Below are positions 28,173 to 41,354 of a stretch of 64,000 bases of DNA, piece by piece; the stretch's first letter is position 1, and each line of letters opens with the position of its first letter. The stretch lies in the NCBI GenBank assembly GCA_961205875.1, contig OY540820.1, positions 2,356,001-2,420,000 of the forward strand, written 5' to 3'. Under the pieces are notes generated by a model. It made no database searches. It was not told the DNA's origin and was given only the letters and a program-made list of their open reading frames with translations. The stretch is from Sialis fuliginosa (lineage: Eukaryota > Arthropoda > Insecta > Megaloptera > Sialidae). A program made the position numbers and the translations under genes.

Positions 28173-30143
28173 GAGTCAAGTTTTCTGAAGTGGGAACACT
28201 AAAAATCAACTTCTTCAACTTAAACTTTTTATTGTAGAACTTTGAAGTTTTATTGTCCAAAATTAATGTTCTGAAATATTTTTTGAAAATTTTGATTTTT
28301 TTAAAAGTTATAAGCAAATGAATTTTTATATAGGTTTTTTTTGAAATTGTGATTTTTCTGTAAATACTGAGTAAAAAATAATGAAATTTTTATGGTAGGA
28401 CTAAAAATAATTCACAATTTAGATGAAATAAATTTTTTATAAAAGTTTTTATTTTTTCTTATAAATAATAAATATTTTAATAAACAAATAGAAATTAAAC
28501 CAACTTCTCATATAGATAGAAACAAAATTTTTTCACAGTATTGTTCTGTAAAATCTACTTAACTTTTTTCTGAAAAAAAATTTTAGTACATTTCATAAAC
28601 AAAAAAGTTGAATGTTTAAGTGCCGTCAGATAGGCGCGCAGCGCGCTGCCGCGCGAGGCACACAAGCGAATTCACGCGCTTAGCTACCTCACCTACTCGA
28701 ACAAAAGCAATTTTATGGTTGATTATTATAGATTTTGTGGCGCAGAATTCGAAAAAAATAACCCGGACTGGATAAAAGTGGTGCCACACCCTTAAAAATG
28801 GGATTGAAGGGTGAAAACCCCGTTTCCAAGTTTTTTTCAATTTATCTCAAAATCTAAATCGATGATGGTGTTTTTTTATGGTTGATATTTGTTAGGGACA
28901 CACAAAAAAATTGATTGGGACAAAATATACTGAATTTGACCAAAAATTACTCTTTCTAGAGGGTTTGAAAAAAGTAAAAATACTTCTTTTTGGGGAAAAT
29001 GCTTTAAAAATTAATAACTTTTGTTAAAATCATCCAAATGACTCGTAATTAGTCTCAAATTGTTTCCAAAGTTCCAAAGAATAATAATCAACCATAATTA
29101 AAAAAATATATTAATAGCTTAACCAATGAAAATCGCTAATGTTCAAGGGTAAGTAACGTAAATTTTTTAAAAACTACCTTTTTACTAAAATTTTAATAAA
29201 AACATCAGGGTTGAATATAATATGTTTTATTCAAATAATGCATTTCTTCTTTGGAACTTTGGGAACAATTTGAGTCATTTGGATGATTTTAACAAAAGTT
29301 ATTAATTTTTAAAATATTTTCCCCGAAAAGAAGCATTTTTACTTTTTTCAAACCCTCTAGAAAGAGTAATTTTTGGTCAAATTCAGTATATGTGGTCCCA
29401 ATCAATTTTTTTGTGTGTCCCTAACAAATATCAACCATAAAAAAACCCATCATCGATTTAGATTTTGAGATAAATTGAAAAAAACTTGGAAACGGGGTTT
29501 TCACCCTTCAATCCCATTTTTAAGGGTGTGGCACCACTTTATCCAGTCCGGGTTATTTTTTTCGAATTCTACGCCCCAAAATCTATAATAATCAACCATA
29601 AAATTGCTTTTGTTCGAGTAGGTGAGGTAGCTAAGCGCGTGAATTCGCTTGTGTGCCTCGCGCGGCAGCGCGCTGCGCGCCTATCTGACGGCACTTAAAC
29701 ATTCGTAACTTTTTTGTTTATGAAATGTACTAAAATTTTTTTTCAGGAAAAAGTTAAGTAGATTTTACAGAACAATACTGTGAAAAAATTTTGTTTCTAT
29801 CTATATGAGAAGTTGGTTTAATTTCTATTTGTTTATTAAAATATTTATTATTTATAAGAAAAAATGAAAACTTTTATAAAAAATTTATTTCATCTAAATT
29901 GTGAATTATTTTTAGACCTACCATAAAAATTTCATTATTTTTTACTAAGTATTTACAGAGAAATCACAATTTCAAAAAAAACCTATATAAAAATTCATTT
30001 GCTTATAACTTTTTAAAAAATCAAAATTTTCAAAAAATATTTCAGAACATTAATTTTGGACAATAAAACTTCAAAGTTCTACAATAAAATGTTTAAGTTG
30101 AATAAGTTGATTTTTAGTGTTCCCACTTCAGAAAACTTGACTC
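28173..30143. repeat. 1.97-kb near-perfect foldback
   Basis: Arms 28173 to about 29098 and about 29238-30143 are close inverted copies around a 140-bp loop. Each arm holds a GC-rich block (GGCGCGCAGCGCGCTGCCGC near 28632 and its mirror near 29665). The two similar 70-74 residue open frames are mirror images of one another and look like nothing known. If transcribed across, it would give a very long double-stranded hairpin RNA. Mobile class unknown. Confidence 0.9.
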
Positions 30144-31764
30144 AAATTTAAAAACGTCGAAGAAGGGACTTTCAACTTTCAAAACCCGCTCTTGAAATTT
30201 TTGTTTATTGTTTATAGGCGTTCCAAGTTAAACATGTGGTTTTTGCTTTGAAAATTTTATTTCGGTCCGTAGAGGCTCTCAAAGTTGACAAAAATAATTA
30301 GAAAAAACAACTTTAGGCGCTTAATCTTGAAAAAATATTATCTATATTTTTTTGTTCTGTTCATTTCTCCCCCCTAAAATTTTTCTTACGAAATAATCGA
30401 TTTTCTTTAATTATTGAATTTTTCAATTTTAAACGGTACGTATTAGAAAAAAATATTTTAGATAAAATTTATTCTTATCTATAATTTTTGTTGTGCCTAA
30501 ACATATTTCAAAAAAAATTGTTTAAGAAAATAATCATTTTTTTCAAATGGCTTATAACAGAAAAAAATGTTTATAGTAAAAGTTGTAGAGAACGTTATTT
30601 TCAATAATTTATTTCCTATTCTTTTTTTGTATCTTTTATGAATTGACCAAAAAATAATGATTTTAGTTTTTTTTTTAAATAATTTTAATAATATGAATAA
30701 TCTAGTCATCTATGAAAATAAAAGTACCTGTATTTATTATTTCAACTCTGGATTAAATAGATATATAGAAATAATAATATCTAAAACGTGTTAAACTGTT
30801 GAAATATCAAATAAATAAGAAGCTTTTGATAAAACAAAAACAGAAAAATTATTATAACGATTTATAATAAAAACATTTGAAATAAATTCACAGAATAGAA
30901 TTAAAATATATCTATTAACAAAAACAACAATTAATGTAATGTAGTTTACATTCAATTTCTTAGCAGAAAGTGTTAACTTATATAATTTTTTCTGTATCAT
31001 GATGTGTAAAAAAGTCTTATGCCGACCAGGGCAGTTTTTATATACAATTCTTTTTTAATTTATCTACATACTATTAGCGAATGAATTCAAATGATTTGAG
31101 ACTACTGTTGGTGTATTACCTACCTATAACAACAAACATGCAGATATAAAGCTATGTATTGCGTGCGATTATAAATTAGCTACAGAAGCTTGTAGCAAAG
31201 CTTTAAGAGCTTGTCTCGTTTTGCATAAATATTGATTACATTCCCCCGTGTGAACATCATTTATGTGTGATGAATAGTATCTACCCACAGCTACACTCAC
31301 ACTCACACTCTCTCCTGCATATATACATACATACATACTTCTAATCGATATTGTTAACTAGCGGCACTTATTGTTTGTTTAATCATTGTTTATAACAAAG
31401 TAATGATATTTTTATGCCCGATTTTTTCAGAAGTTCACGGTATCTATGTGATACCTAACATGTATTCATCATTTATCAGAGGTGATAATGAGGCCAACGA
31501 GGCGAATATCTGCAGCTGTTTGACAGTTACATTATTATATGTTTACTTCAGTTGGTGCTTAGATATGTAAAATACAAGATAACCTCAGTAGCTCGGCGGG
31601 AGAGAGGGAAATACGTCATTTGGGGTGCCCAAATGTGGAGAGGGGGAATGACCAATCATAACAAATGTAGCCTTGTAACTCGCGCGAGAAGGGGAAAACA
31701 TGTCAACTGTGCATTTACTAGCCTTGATTTGGTGCTAACTGTTTTCTATTTTTTTTAAAGTATA
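30144..31764. other. Intergenic AT-rich, repeat scraps only
   Basis: Near 30550-30640 there is a fragment of the ATGTTTATAGTAAAAGTTGT repeat (compare 7015). Near 31290-31340 there are CACTCACACTC and ATACATAC simple repeats. 31430-31750 is somewhat GC-richer but has no convincing coding frame. No gene recognised. Confidence 0.35.
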
Positions 31765-32038
31765 CAGCCGGGACTCGTTTATTGTAAGTCTCGTTTATTT
31801 TAAGTCTCGTTTATCGCAAATGCCGAGTTTCGCTTATTCTAAATTTTTTCTCCTCCTTCACCTCCCACCATTCTCGAGTCATGGCGTAAACGAACATATT
31901 TTTGAAATTTTTGTAGAATTAATTAGAGACACTTATCACCGTCGTCACCTTGCTCATATTCGAAATTAAAAGTAAAGTAAAATTATTTCACTATCACGAT
32001 TAACTATTAACGATAAATATTTTAAATACCAAGGCTTA

Positions 32039-32370
32039 TGCCCGGTATTATAAAGGACCTAACAAATTTGTTAGCTAACAAACACTTTCAACTGAGGTAT
32101 CAAACATATATGACAGTTCTTTTGGAGTTTGTTGATGACTTTGACAAGTTTCGCGCACGCGTTGAAGGTAAATACAAACGGTATTAAAACAGTGGTGATG
32201 TTATGAAAATTATTTTGTACGGTCAAAGATGCCAACTGTGTTACAATTAATTGAAGTGTCACTGTTCTAAATTCCATAACTAATCCATAGATACTAGTAC
32301 AGTATTAATACCTCATATGAATGTAATTGCTAGCTAACAAATTTTGTTAGGTCCTTTATAATACCGGGCA
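32039..32370. mobile_element. PIF/Harbinger-like MITE, 332 bp
   Basis: Starts TGCCCGGTATTATAAAGGAC and ends with the exact complement (GTCCTTTATAATACCGGGCA). TTA is duplicated at 32036-32038 and 32371-32373. Inverted similarity runs on through CTAACAAA. Same family terminus as 22516-23143. Confidence 0.9.
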
Positions 32371-32389
32371 TTACATACATAGTCTCTAT

Positions 32390-33045
32390 AGCTCCTTGAC
32401 CAATCAGCGTTGGCGCGGGAATTGAAGTCAAATGTTATAAATGTATACTTAATAGAATATCAATTACAAAAAATCCTTCATTTATTCTTGTTTTCCTATT
32501 TTTTGATATTTTAACAACACATACAATCAAAGAAGTTCAAATTCGACATAGTAAAATCATAAAGTACTGTCAGAATCACATAACGTATTGCCAACATAAG
32601 AATAGTAAAAATGACACTTCCCGAATAGACAAAATTGTCTGTGATCATAGACATAGAGAATGGACAGTGCATTCTGTATTAACTCAATGGTGTAACATCT
32701 GTTCAAAAAAGGAGAGAGAGATGCAGTGTAGTTTGGACATAGACATAGAGTTACACAGTTATTCCAAACCTTTTTCTATCTCTTTCTTTTGACACGGTTC
32801 TGTGTTCGAGTCAGATGCCTGGTCCATTCTCTATGTCTATGTCTGTGATAGCTTTTTCATGATTTTGCAATGTCGAATTTGTACTTCTTTGATTGTATAT
32901 GTTGTTAAAATATCAAAAAATACGAAGACAAGAATAAATAAAAGATTTCTTGTAATTGATATTTTATTATACATTTATAACATTTGAATACATCTTCGTG
33001 GTGATGTAAATTCCCGCGCCAACGCTGATTGGTCAAGGATCTATA
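32390..33045. repeat. 0.65-kb foldback
   Basis: TTGACCAATCAGCGTTGGCG near 32397 faces CGCCAACGCTGATTGGTCAA near 33038. Inner matches include CATACAATCAAAGAAGTTCA and ATAGACATAGAGAATGGAC with its mirror. Centre near 32720. It may be part of the surrounding pogo-like element or nested in it. Confidence 0.8.
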
Positions 33046-33214
33046 CATAACTTGGTGGGAGCCCCTCTCGACTAAATAAACGCGACTTTATCGTGTCAAA
33101 CGATTCAGAAGGTTTAAAATAAATGAGTCCCGACTGTATTTCCAGTTTCGGGCATACACATGATAAAGTACACAAGAAATCGGTCATTAATGTACTACAT
33201 TATTCTGTCTTTAA

Positions 33215-34230
33215 TACTAATATTATAAAAGCGAAAGTGTGTCTGTCTGTCTATTTGTTATCTGTTCACGACTAAACCGCATTACCGATTTTCATGAAAT
33301 TTGACAGTGGTATAGCTTACATCCTGAGGACGGACATAGGCTATTTCGTATCTCGAAAATTCAACCCCTAAGGAATTGCAAGGGGGTGGAAAATTTTTAA
33401 TTTTTTTTAGAAATTAATAATTTACCCCCCGTTACATATGAAGGGTTGTAATTGGTTTTATTCGATCCGACGCGAAAAATACTACGGGGGTTTTAGGGGG
33501 GAAAGCAACCCTCGATCTCGCATAGGAACCGAGATATATACGATTTTGTATAATGAAAGAAAACTAAAAATAAGAAAAATTTAATATTTCACCCCCTATC
33601 ACATATGAAGGGTTGTAATTCATTACATTCGATCTGGCGGGAAAAATACTACGGAAGAAGGGTTATTAGGGGGACAAAACAACCCCTTATTTACATAGGC
33701 GACTTACATTATAAATGCGAAAGTGTATCTCTCAGTCTGTTTGTTACCGAGGACGGACATAGGCTATTCGTATCTCGAAAATTCAACCCCTAAGGAATTG
33801 CAAAAGGGTTGAAAAATTTGTATGGGGAATTTTTTTTAGTAATAAAGATTTCATCCCTTGGCACATATGAAGGGTTGTAATTAGTTTTATTCGATCAGGC
33901 GGGAAAAATAGCAAAGGGTGGAGTTTTAGAAAGAAAAACAACCCCCTATCTCGCATAGCAGTCGAGATATTTACGGTTTTGCATAATGAATGAAAACCAA
34001 AATATAGAAAAAATTTATATTTCACACTCTTTTACAAATGAATGGTTGTAATTAGTTTCATTCGATCCGGCGGAAAAAATATCATGGAGATGGGGGTTTC
34101 AAAATCCACGTGAGCGAAGAGGGTAAAAATATATTGAATACATCTCGAGAAACCATAATATTTACTTTGAGTAACATAATTTTATGTCCCGAAGGGAAGT
34201 GAACGGATATTGATTTATTGTTCGACTTAT
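33215..34230 (+). repeat. R-C dispersed repeat (TATTATAAAAGCGAAAGTG start), two tandem starts
   Basis: Begins TATTATAAAAGCGAAAGTGT with a TGTCTGTCTGTC tract and a second start near 33712 (CATTATAAATGCGAAAGTGT). An internal unit (CACATATGAAGGGTTGTAAT, TTCGATC, GGCGGGAAAAAT) recurs about four times. It ends near CCACGTGAGCGAAGAGGGT. A 3' fragment lies at 42050-42240. This resembles a repeat type widespread in insects; the class is not certain. Confidence 0.6.
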
Positions 34231-34299
34231 AAAGGTTCTACTGTAATATGTGTGTATTTTTTGTCATTCAAAAAATAGTATTTTGTTTCAAATTAAAAT

Positions 34300-34925
34300 G
34301 TACGTCTGGTTCGTGGCAAATAAAGCCAAAACGCTGCACTTTTTGATTGGAGTATGCTAATTTCTGTGCTCATAGATAAGGTCAAAAAAATAATTTTCAG
34401 GTAGGGAGCCACTTTAAAATCCACTGTTATATTGGCTATTAAAGATGGCCCCCACCGGTGTTTTAAAATTGGCTGTATTGCAGCTCCTAATCATTCGATT
34501 TCAATTTTATTTTTTTTATGATCCAAAAATAGTCTATTTATCTTTGTTAGCACGCTATTTCCAAAGAAGTTGTTAATTAAAACAGTATTATCTTGTTATC
34601 AGTGGAACACTGAAAAAAATGTCTTTATTTTTTATAAGAGGCAAAAAAATGATATTGGGCACAATAAAAAAGTTATATAAAAATTAAGTTCAAAAGAAAA
34701 GTAAAATTTTCAGATTTTCGAAAATTGTGAAAATAAAATTGAAATCGAATGATTAGGGCTGAGATACACCGGTGGGGGTCATCTTTAATAGTCGATATAA
34801 TGGTGTTATACATGGATTTTAAAGTGGCTCCCTATCTGAAAATTATTTTTTTGACCTTATCTATGAGCACAGAAAGTGGCATACCCCAATTCAAAAGTGC
34901 AGGTTTTTTTACGTACCACACGTAC
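34300..34925. repeat. 0.63-kb foldback
   Basis: Arms share GTGCTCATAGATAAGGTCAA, GGGAGCCACTTTAAAATCCA and CACCGGTG in inverted order. Centre near 34640. The arms are slightly diverged. Confidence 0.8.
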
Positions 34926-35576
34926 TAATATGAGTAGATTCCAATATAAAAATAATTTTACTGAAAAAAATATTAGACAGTTTCTACTTTACAGATTAAA
35001 TTTATAAACCCGGGTAACACCGGGTCCAAAGCACTAGTCTCCATATATAAAAATTAATGTTCGTTTGTATGAGGTTTATAGACTCGGGAATTACTAAACC
35101 AATTTCAATGCGATTTTTCACCAAAAATTATATATAATTGTTCTGTGCATGCATTAATATTTTATGAAAACCTAAGATTAAATATCAAAAGACTAAAAAA
35201 ATCTTTATCAAGTCGTGTTTTGTTTCCAAGATGTCACATCATACAACTATCATTTATATAAAAACATAGTAACACGCATAGATAAGTAAATACTATAGAT
35301 AGGCAACTCTCATGTATTCAAAAATAAATCAGCGCCTCTTGTGAGTGGTGTCACGAACTAAAATTTAAAATCCCGCGTACTTAAATATCCTCAAATTTAT
35401 GTTCAATTTTATATAAGAATTTCATATTAACAAAAAAAGTATACATGTAAAGAAAAATATATTTATTTGTAAAATATAAGTATTACAATATGTTATCAAA
35501 ATCAACAAGTACTAATATAATAAACAGCATTGCTAATTAACATTATTTTAATGAACTATTTATTTTTTATTGTTCT
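34926..35576. other. Repeat junction and AT-rich DNA
   Basis: Near 35008-35030 CCCGGGTAACACCGGGTCC and CACTAGTCTCCATATATAAA form the junction of one repeat end and the next start, and a similar end lies at 38478-38512. The remainder is unassigned. Confidence 0.4.
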
Positions 35577-35900
35577 TAGAGATGGATTGACTAGTCAGCA
35601 AAAAAAACTGATTTTTAGCCTCCAATTTTTGTTGTTAAATTAATAAAATTAATATAGCAAGGCAGAAAGAAAATTGTTTTATATTATTATCATTTTAATC
35701 AGTCACATTGCTTGAATAATTTCTCCGTTTACTTAATATAAACTCAGAGATGTAAACTTTGAGGAATCAGATGGAGAAGTGCGTGCTGCATCCAAATGCC
35801 ATATAAACACACTGAAGACGCACAAAGTCTTTTTGCATGTTTTTATGAACAGATTCAAAATAGTCAATCTTTTTTCAACTGACTAGTCAGCCAATCTCTA
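35577..35900. mobile_element. TIR element, 324 bp, no clear duplication
   Basis: TAGAGATGGATTGACTAGTC at the left answers GACTAGTCAGCCAATCTCTA at the right. The flanking 8-mers do not match, so class and ends are tentative. The terminus resembles the hAT-like element at 53545-54642 (TAGAGATTGG). Confidence 0.6.
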
Positions 35901-36822
35901 ATAATTAGAAAAGCACAGATATTCAAAACAGTATTTGTTTTAACTAAAGCTTTTCAAGTCGTCCCTTTAAACTATTAATAAATTTATTTGTTTAAATATC
36001 AACATATCTCAATATATCAATCATTTAATAATTTTTACACTATAAATTTTTTTAATAAAAAATACTGATGAAATTTCATTTCACTTTGAGACAACCAATG
36101 TAGGTATATAATCAGTAATAATGTCTATAATATATAATAGTGTTTTAACTTTGGCATTTTACACTGAACAAACCAAATACAAAGCAATATTTGGCTACAA
36201 TACCATTCTCCGAATGGAACAAACATGCTAAACATTTTCCAATAAATAAATAAATATAATTATAATTATAAAATAAATCGTATTTGATCAAAATAAATCA
36301 TTTGTTCGTTGTGTTTAATGGAGGCGTGTACTTGAGGTATTCGTTTTATATGTACATCTTTGTAGCATTTGATATTTAAACATATATTTATTGTTTACAT
36401 ATATGTAATTAAATTAAAGTGACTTGCAATGGAATGGGAGTAATGGGATAGAGTTAATTGTTTAGTTTTACTACATGAATATGATAAATACTATTTACCA
36501 TGAAATCAATTAAAAATAGGAAAACAGTTTCTGTTGCCAAAATTTCCTTGTATTTTTTTTTATTTCTAATAAATTTATATAATACTGAGAAAGCAGCTAT
36601 TGCCACACTCAAATCTATTTTTAAACTAAATTGTGGGAACACAACAAATGTGGCAAACATAACAATCTTTGGTTCCGAGTATCCGGTTGGTTCGTTTGTC
36701 TATGTTCAGCTTGTTCATAGTAAAATGTTCAAGTCAAGATGTACAATAATAGTTAATAACAGCAATAAAAATCTACTTATTTTTTAATGTATGTATGCCG
36801 TTACCCAAAGCATGTAGTGTTA
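35901..36822. other. Intergenic AT-rich, no gene accepted
   Basis: A 95-codon + strand frame (36500-36787) has no domain signal, and a long frame overlaps it on the other strand. I see no promoter, splice or repeat feature and treat it as chance. Confidence 0.3.
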
Positions 36823-36988
36823 GGGTCGATCCAGACTATAAGCCAGCTGGTCTCGCTCCAATCAAATATAAATAAACAATAAACAATGAAATTATTCACA
36901 CTATAAGTATCTCTCAGTGTATTACTATACTGAATATTTGACTGGAGTGTGACCGGACCGAGATCAGCTCGATAGTCTGAATCGACCC
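36823..36988. mobile_element. Harbinger-like MITE, 166 bp
   Basis: Termini GGGTCGATCCAGACTAT and ATAGTCTGAATCGACCC are inverted with one mismatch. TTA is duplicated at 36820-36822 and 36989-36991. Further inverted matches occur at AGCTGGTCTCGCTCC and GACCGAGATCAGCTCG. Confidence 0.85.
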
Positions 36989-38639
36989 TTACTCTGTTCC
37001 GATGTTTTCAATATTTTACAGCAAATGTGTCTCCTTTGAAGGCTTATTTACTTTTTTGCTCTGTGAAACAATAAAATTTATGTATATTCTTACATAAACA
37101 AAATAAATAGTGTCTTTGGATCAATACATGAATAGATGTGACAATGACAAAAAAAACCTTTCTTAGACTCAGACTAAAGCACTTGATTTCTGTAAATCTG
37201 GAAAGAAATTTACTCCGTATTTAAGTCGGTTGCAGTTCACCAATAAGAATTGTAGATTTTTTGGACAGTCATTATAAGCATTCGAAGAACGTCAGGTTAA
37301 AAAAAAACAGGGTATGCTTCGCTTTTTCCTGACATCCAATACTGATTTTTTTTGTCTACACCTACTCATGCATCGCTCTGGACATTGTAAAAATTTAAAT
37401 AAACTTACATTACAGAAAACATAGGATATGTAAAATTAATTCCTCACAGAACTAGATATATTACAGATGTTCTTGTACGATGAATGAAAAACTAACAGAC
37501 ATAATGTCTTCAATATATTGTTTTGCGGCATTAAACTTTGATAGTTTTGCTTTCACTCTATAAAAAAAAAGTTTGTCAATTAGTTAGGTTAAACTTCCTA
37601 CTTTAATTAAGAAAGGTTTTATTTTTATAGATCACCTCAAATTTATGCAGCTCATCACAATGACCATCACATATTTTATAATTTCCATACATTTTCTGGG
37701 AATCCTTGTTTTAGTTTTTTATTTTAATTCAAATATTATACTTCTTCGCTTAAACTTTATAACAGTATATTATACTGCATTATTTGTGCATTTTTGTTAT
37801 TAATACATATAACATAACGGTACACAACAGTAAAATAGCATTATCTATTAATATTTATCAATTATTTTCTAATCAAACGAACGAAAACTAATTTTACAAA
37901 CACATTTTAACTGCTTCACAAAATGTCAAACAATTAAAATAATAGCAAAACATGCATACAGACAGCGGTAAATTCAAAATACAGTCACGTGACAGTCACA
38001 CTAGCGCTTTAGTGGGCGGTGTGAAAAGCTTTATCCCCTTCCATATGGAGTTACCAGACCCTGGTAACACGTCTCTTTCAAATATTTTATCAATTGGATG
38101 ATTTTTTACAGATGTTATTAAATATTTGGAAATATAAAGAAAGTAAAATAACAAAATTGATTATGATTGTTGCTAACCTATTTGTTTTTATTTTATTTTT
38201 TGATTTTCATATAAATTCTAACATGGGAGTTTGAAAATTTAATTTCACACGATTTTATCAAAAACTACAGAATGGATTTTATTCAGGTGTTCACTAATGA
38301 ATAGGTTAGGTTTAGGTGTATAATTTATGGATATTTTGTGTAAATATCATGAAGTCGGAAAAAACAAATCGTAGTGAACCATGTGTTGTGGGCATGTTAG
38401 ATGAGTATGTTGGGTGGACATGTTGAATATTTTAGGGATATTGTATATTATAGGGATATATATATTTTGTGGATATTTACCCGAGTAACACCGGATCCCA
38501 TGCGCTAGTTCCTTTATTAAAAATAACAATAAAACAAACCAATTCATTTGACTTGACATAATCATTAGTAACTACATATCTATTGGAACTTTTTACAACA
38601 GTAATAAATACATATATGTCATTATAATCAACCCTTCCT
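36989..38639. other. Intergenic AT-rich, little structure
   Basis: No coding signal. 38052-38070 holds a small GTTACCAG/CTGGTAAC hairpin. 38475-38515 holds a CCGAGTAACACCGGATCC repeat end like that near 35010. Confidence 0.35.
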
Positions 38640-38930
38640 CTTACTCCTACACTACACGCATGATGCTCGCAGGTCTATGGCCTGGAAAATGTTGAGTTAT
38701 TCTACGAACAAGCTATTTGGAAGGCGGAGTATTCGTGAATTATCGTCAGAAAGATGGTTAGTGGGACGTCGTACTCAATCATCACACATGAATGGATTAA
38801 AGAGGATTGAGGGGACGGAGGGCTTTGTAAGGGACCTGTCACATAGAATTACAGTGTTTTATTTAAAAATCTTTTTTAAATACAATTTTTCGATATTTGG
38901 TTATACAAAAAATTGTCAATTGCGAGTCGG
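38640..38930. other. GC-richer island, unassigned
   Basis: About 290 bp of markedly higher GC, with an open + frame of 104 codons (38677-38991) that runs on into AT-rich sequence ending in an R-B-like fragment (TTGCGAGTCGGACCTCGCG). It could be a repeat piece or a non-coding exon; no domain seen. Confidence 0.3.
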
Positions 38931-40734
38931 ACCTCGCGTATTAATGTCCTGTACCGTATATTTATCAATTTATTCGATTTTGTTAAATTAATTTAAATTT
39001 AAGCAAAAATAAGAACCACTAGTTATTATTCATCTATTAGAATACAGATGGCACCAAATGTAGGTACTATTATTATAGTACATTTTGAATTATTTTTGAA
39101 AAAATACATAAATACGTCAATGCTGATAGTTTTCTCTTTGTAGAGAATTTTCTCATTTCTCCATCTTAATATGACATTCATTATCGTGAAATCTATCAAT
39201 ACAGAGTTATTTACTTAAAAATAATTGTTAGCACCTTTTATTGGCTGTAAAAAAGTATGCTCGCAACGAATCGATGTGTATACAATATCTCAGCTACCTA
39301 TGTGAATTTACTATCTATTTCTCGTCTAGATGCACTGGAATATTCGCTTAAACATTTGCAAAATAAGTTGCAAAAGTGCATGAGAGAATCCAAAATGACG
39401 TGAAAGATATTTATTTTAACTACAAAAAGTCGACTCCCACAATGAGTTACTGACTTATTTTGGGAGTAAAGTTTTTTTCGTAATTTGAACATCCCAGCAA
39501 ATATTTAGATGTATCTAAAATAAAACCGATTTCCCCATGTTTCATGCAAGCTATCTCCTTACCAAATTTCATCACGATCGGTTCAGCGGTTTAGCCGTGA
39601 AAAGGTTACAAACAGACGTAGTATAGCTAGTATGGATACATAAGTAATGTATGTAGGTATCATTTATATGAGACAGCTACCTTAACTGTTAGCGGACTTA
39701 GTTCGTGTTAGACGCGTATAGATGGCTCTACCTACATCAAATGGTTCTTATACCAGAAAGTAGTTGGCGATTTCTTTCGACATGTCTTCTTGAATTATAA
39801 AAACATTTAAGCTTCTTCTGTTAGATCCTAGTATATAAATTAGACAAACCGAGCTTATTTTGTCTACATTTTTAACTGTTAGAATAGAATTTATTTTTTA
39901 AGGTATTTCTCTGAAAATTAAAAAATATCACGAGTAAGTCCAAATTTTGTAGTAAAAATAAATAGAAAAAGATAATAAGAATGCTTTATTAAAAATTCTG
40001 AAATGATATATCGTCAAAATAAAATCAATAAATTTAACATTACGAGTATAGAGATAACAGTCGCGATACTAAAATTTATTTAATATTTTGATTTGTGATA
40101 TCTTTGCTCATAAGTGGTGAATCATTACAAAATTTTGAATGGAACTACTTATAATTTTTTTAAGTATCAACATCGGATACATAGTATTATTAAGGGTACT
40201 TTTTTTTATTAAATCTTCAAAACAAATTTCTATGAAAGACATATTAGCTACAGCGGTTAAAGGGAAATCTACATATAAGATGTGAATTAGAAACTTGACG
40301 TCTTTAGGAGATTTTTCATTCGCTCTATTCCAATAAATATAAATGGTATATAATTTTTAGAAACATCATTTTATTAGAAATTTTATAAGCTTTGGAATTT
40401 TTTGTTTATCATTTTATTTGAGCTTGAATTTTGAGTTAAATCAACTTGGAAAAATTCAACCTAAACCCAAAATTCAAGCTCAAATAAAAAATATCTGCCT
40501 TGGGAACCACGGGACTTTCTTATACGTAATCCTAACAGTGAATAGCATACGCGATTCTTATTTTATTAAAACATTTCTGATAAACTAACAAGATAGAATA
40601 AAATGAATAATATAGGAAATTTTATTCTCTCCATTATATAACAAGTGATTTTTTAAACGTAATAACTGAAAACGGATGTATAGGTACTCTTGTAAATTTT
40701 TAAATTTTCGAATAATTTTTGAAATAAGAAAAAA
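38931..40734. other. Intergenic AT-rich, one hairpin
   Basis: Near 40412-40489 TTTTATTTGAGCTTGAATTT pairs with a downstream near-exact complement to form a stem of about 25 bp. 39530-39620 resembles a degraded repeat end (CGATCGGTTCAGCGGTTTAG...CAAACAGACG). No gene. Confidence 0.35.
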
Positions 40735-41330
40735 ATGTTTTTGATAAAAAATGTCGAGTATGTTATTATCTATAATTTATTCCCCATAAGTTTTTTTCCA
40801 ACATTTATGATTTAACCAGAAAATTTTTTGTTATGTAATTATTTAGATTCACCTACACTGTTCAATCTCTGTAATACGTATAAGAAAGTCCCATGATACT
40901 CATGGCATATATTTCTCCTCTGTTATGAACCATTTGAATTATAATAAATTATTTTTTTCAAAAATTCGTTTTTATGAAAAAATGAATAGAACATAAAGAT
41001 AATGATATTATCTGCAATTTTTAACTTGACCATTTTTCTCTATTTGCACTGTTTCAGAGTAATTCGAAAAATTCAAAAATTGAGCTTAGTAAACATCCGT
41101 ATCCGGTTGAAAGATCGTTTTCAAAAATACGACGTTTTCTTCCCAGACAAAAATTAATCTTAAATATAAAATTTCACCCTTCCACGATTTGTCGTATTTG
41201 AGTTACATCGCATACAGACAGACAGACAGACACACAGACATCATGGCGAAAATAGTCAGAATGGATTCAGGGAATGTCAAAATAGATAATTCCATCAAAA
41301 TATTAAAAAAATATATATTTATGAAAAATT
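40735..41330. repeat. Dispersed repeat, inverted relative of 6835-7240
   Basis: ATGTTTTTGATAAAAAATGT opens the block, and a CAGACAGACAGACACACAG tract and AGAATGGATTCAGGGAATGT close it. Together these mirror 6835-7240. Confidence 0.5.
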
Positions 41331-41354
41331 TTACGATTTGAACGATGTGAGAGG

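Larger units (their letters stand above)
31765..33136. mobile_element. pogo/Tc1-mariner-like element, 1372 bp, with nested elements
   Basis: Termini CAGCCGGGACTCGTTTATT and AATAAATGAGTCCCGACTG are inverted with two mismatches. TA flanks at 31763-31764 and 33137-33138. Contains the Harbinger-like MITE 32039-32370 and the foldback 32390-33045. No transposase remains. Confidence 0.8.

Noticed and set aside
28616-29698. Two similar 70-74 residue open frames on opposite strands
   Set aside because: They are mirror translations of the two arms of the 28173-30143 palindrome, span its GC-rich block and show no domain.
35569-35908. 8-bp duplication around the TAGAGAT TIR element
   Set aside because: Flanking 8-mers ATTGTTCT and ATAATTAG do not match, so the element is kept only on its inverted ends.
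36500-36787. 95-residue + strand frame
   Set aside because: Lies in AT-rich DNA with a competing minus-strand frame, and shows no domain, promoter or splice context.
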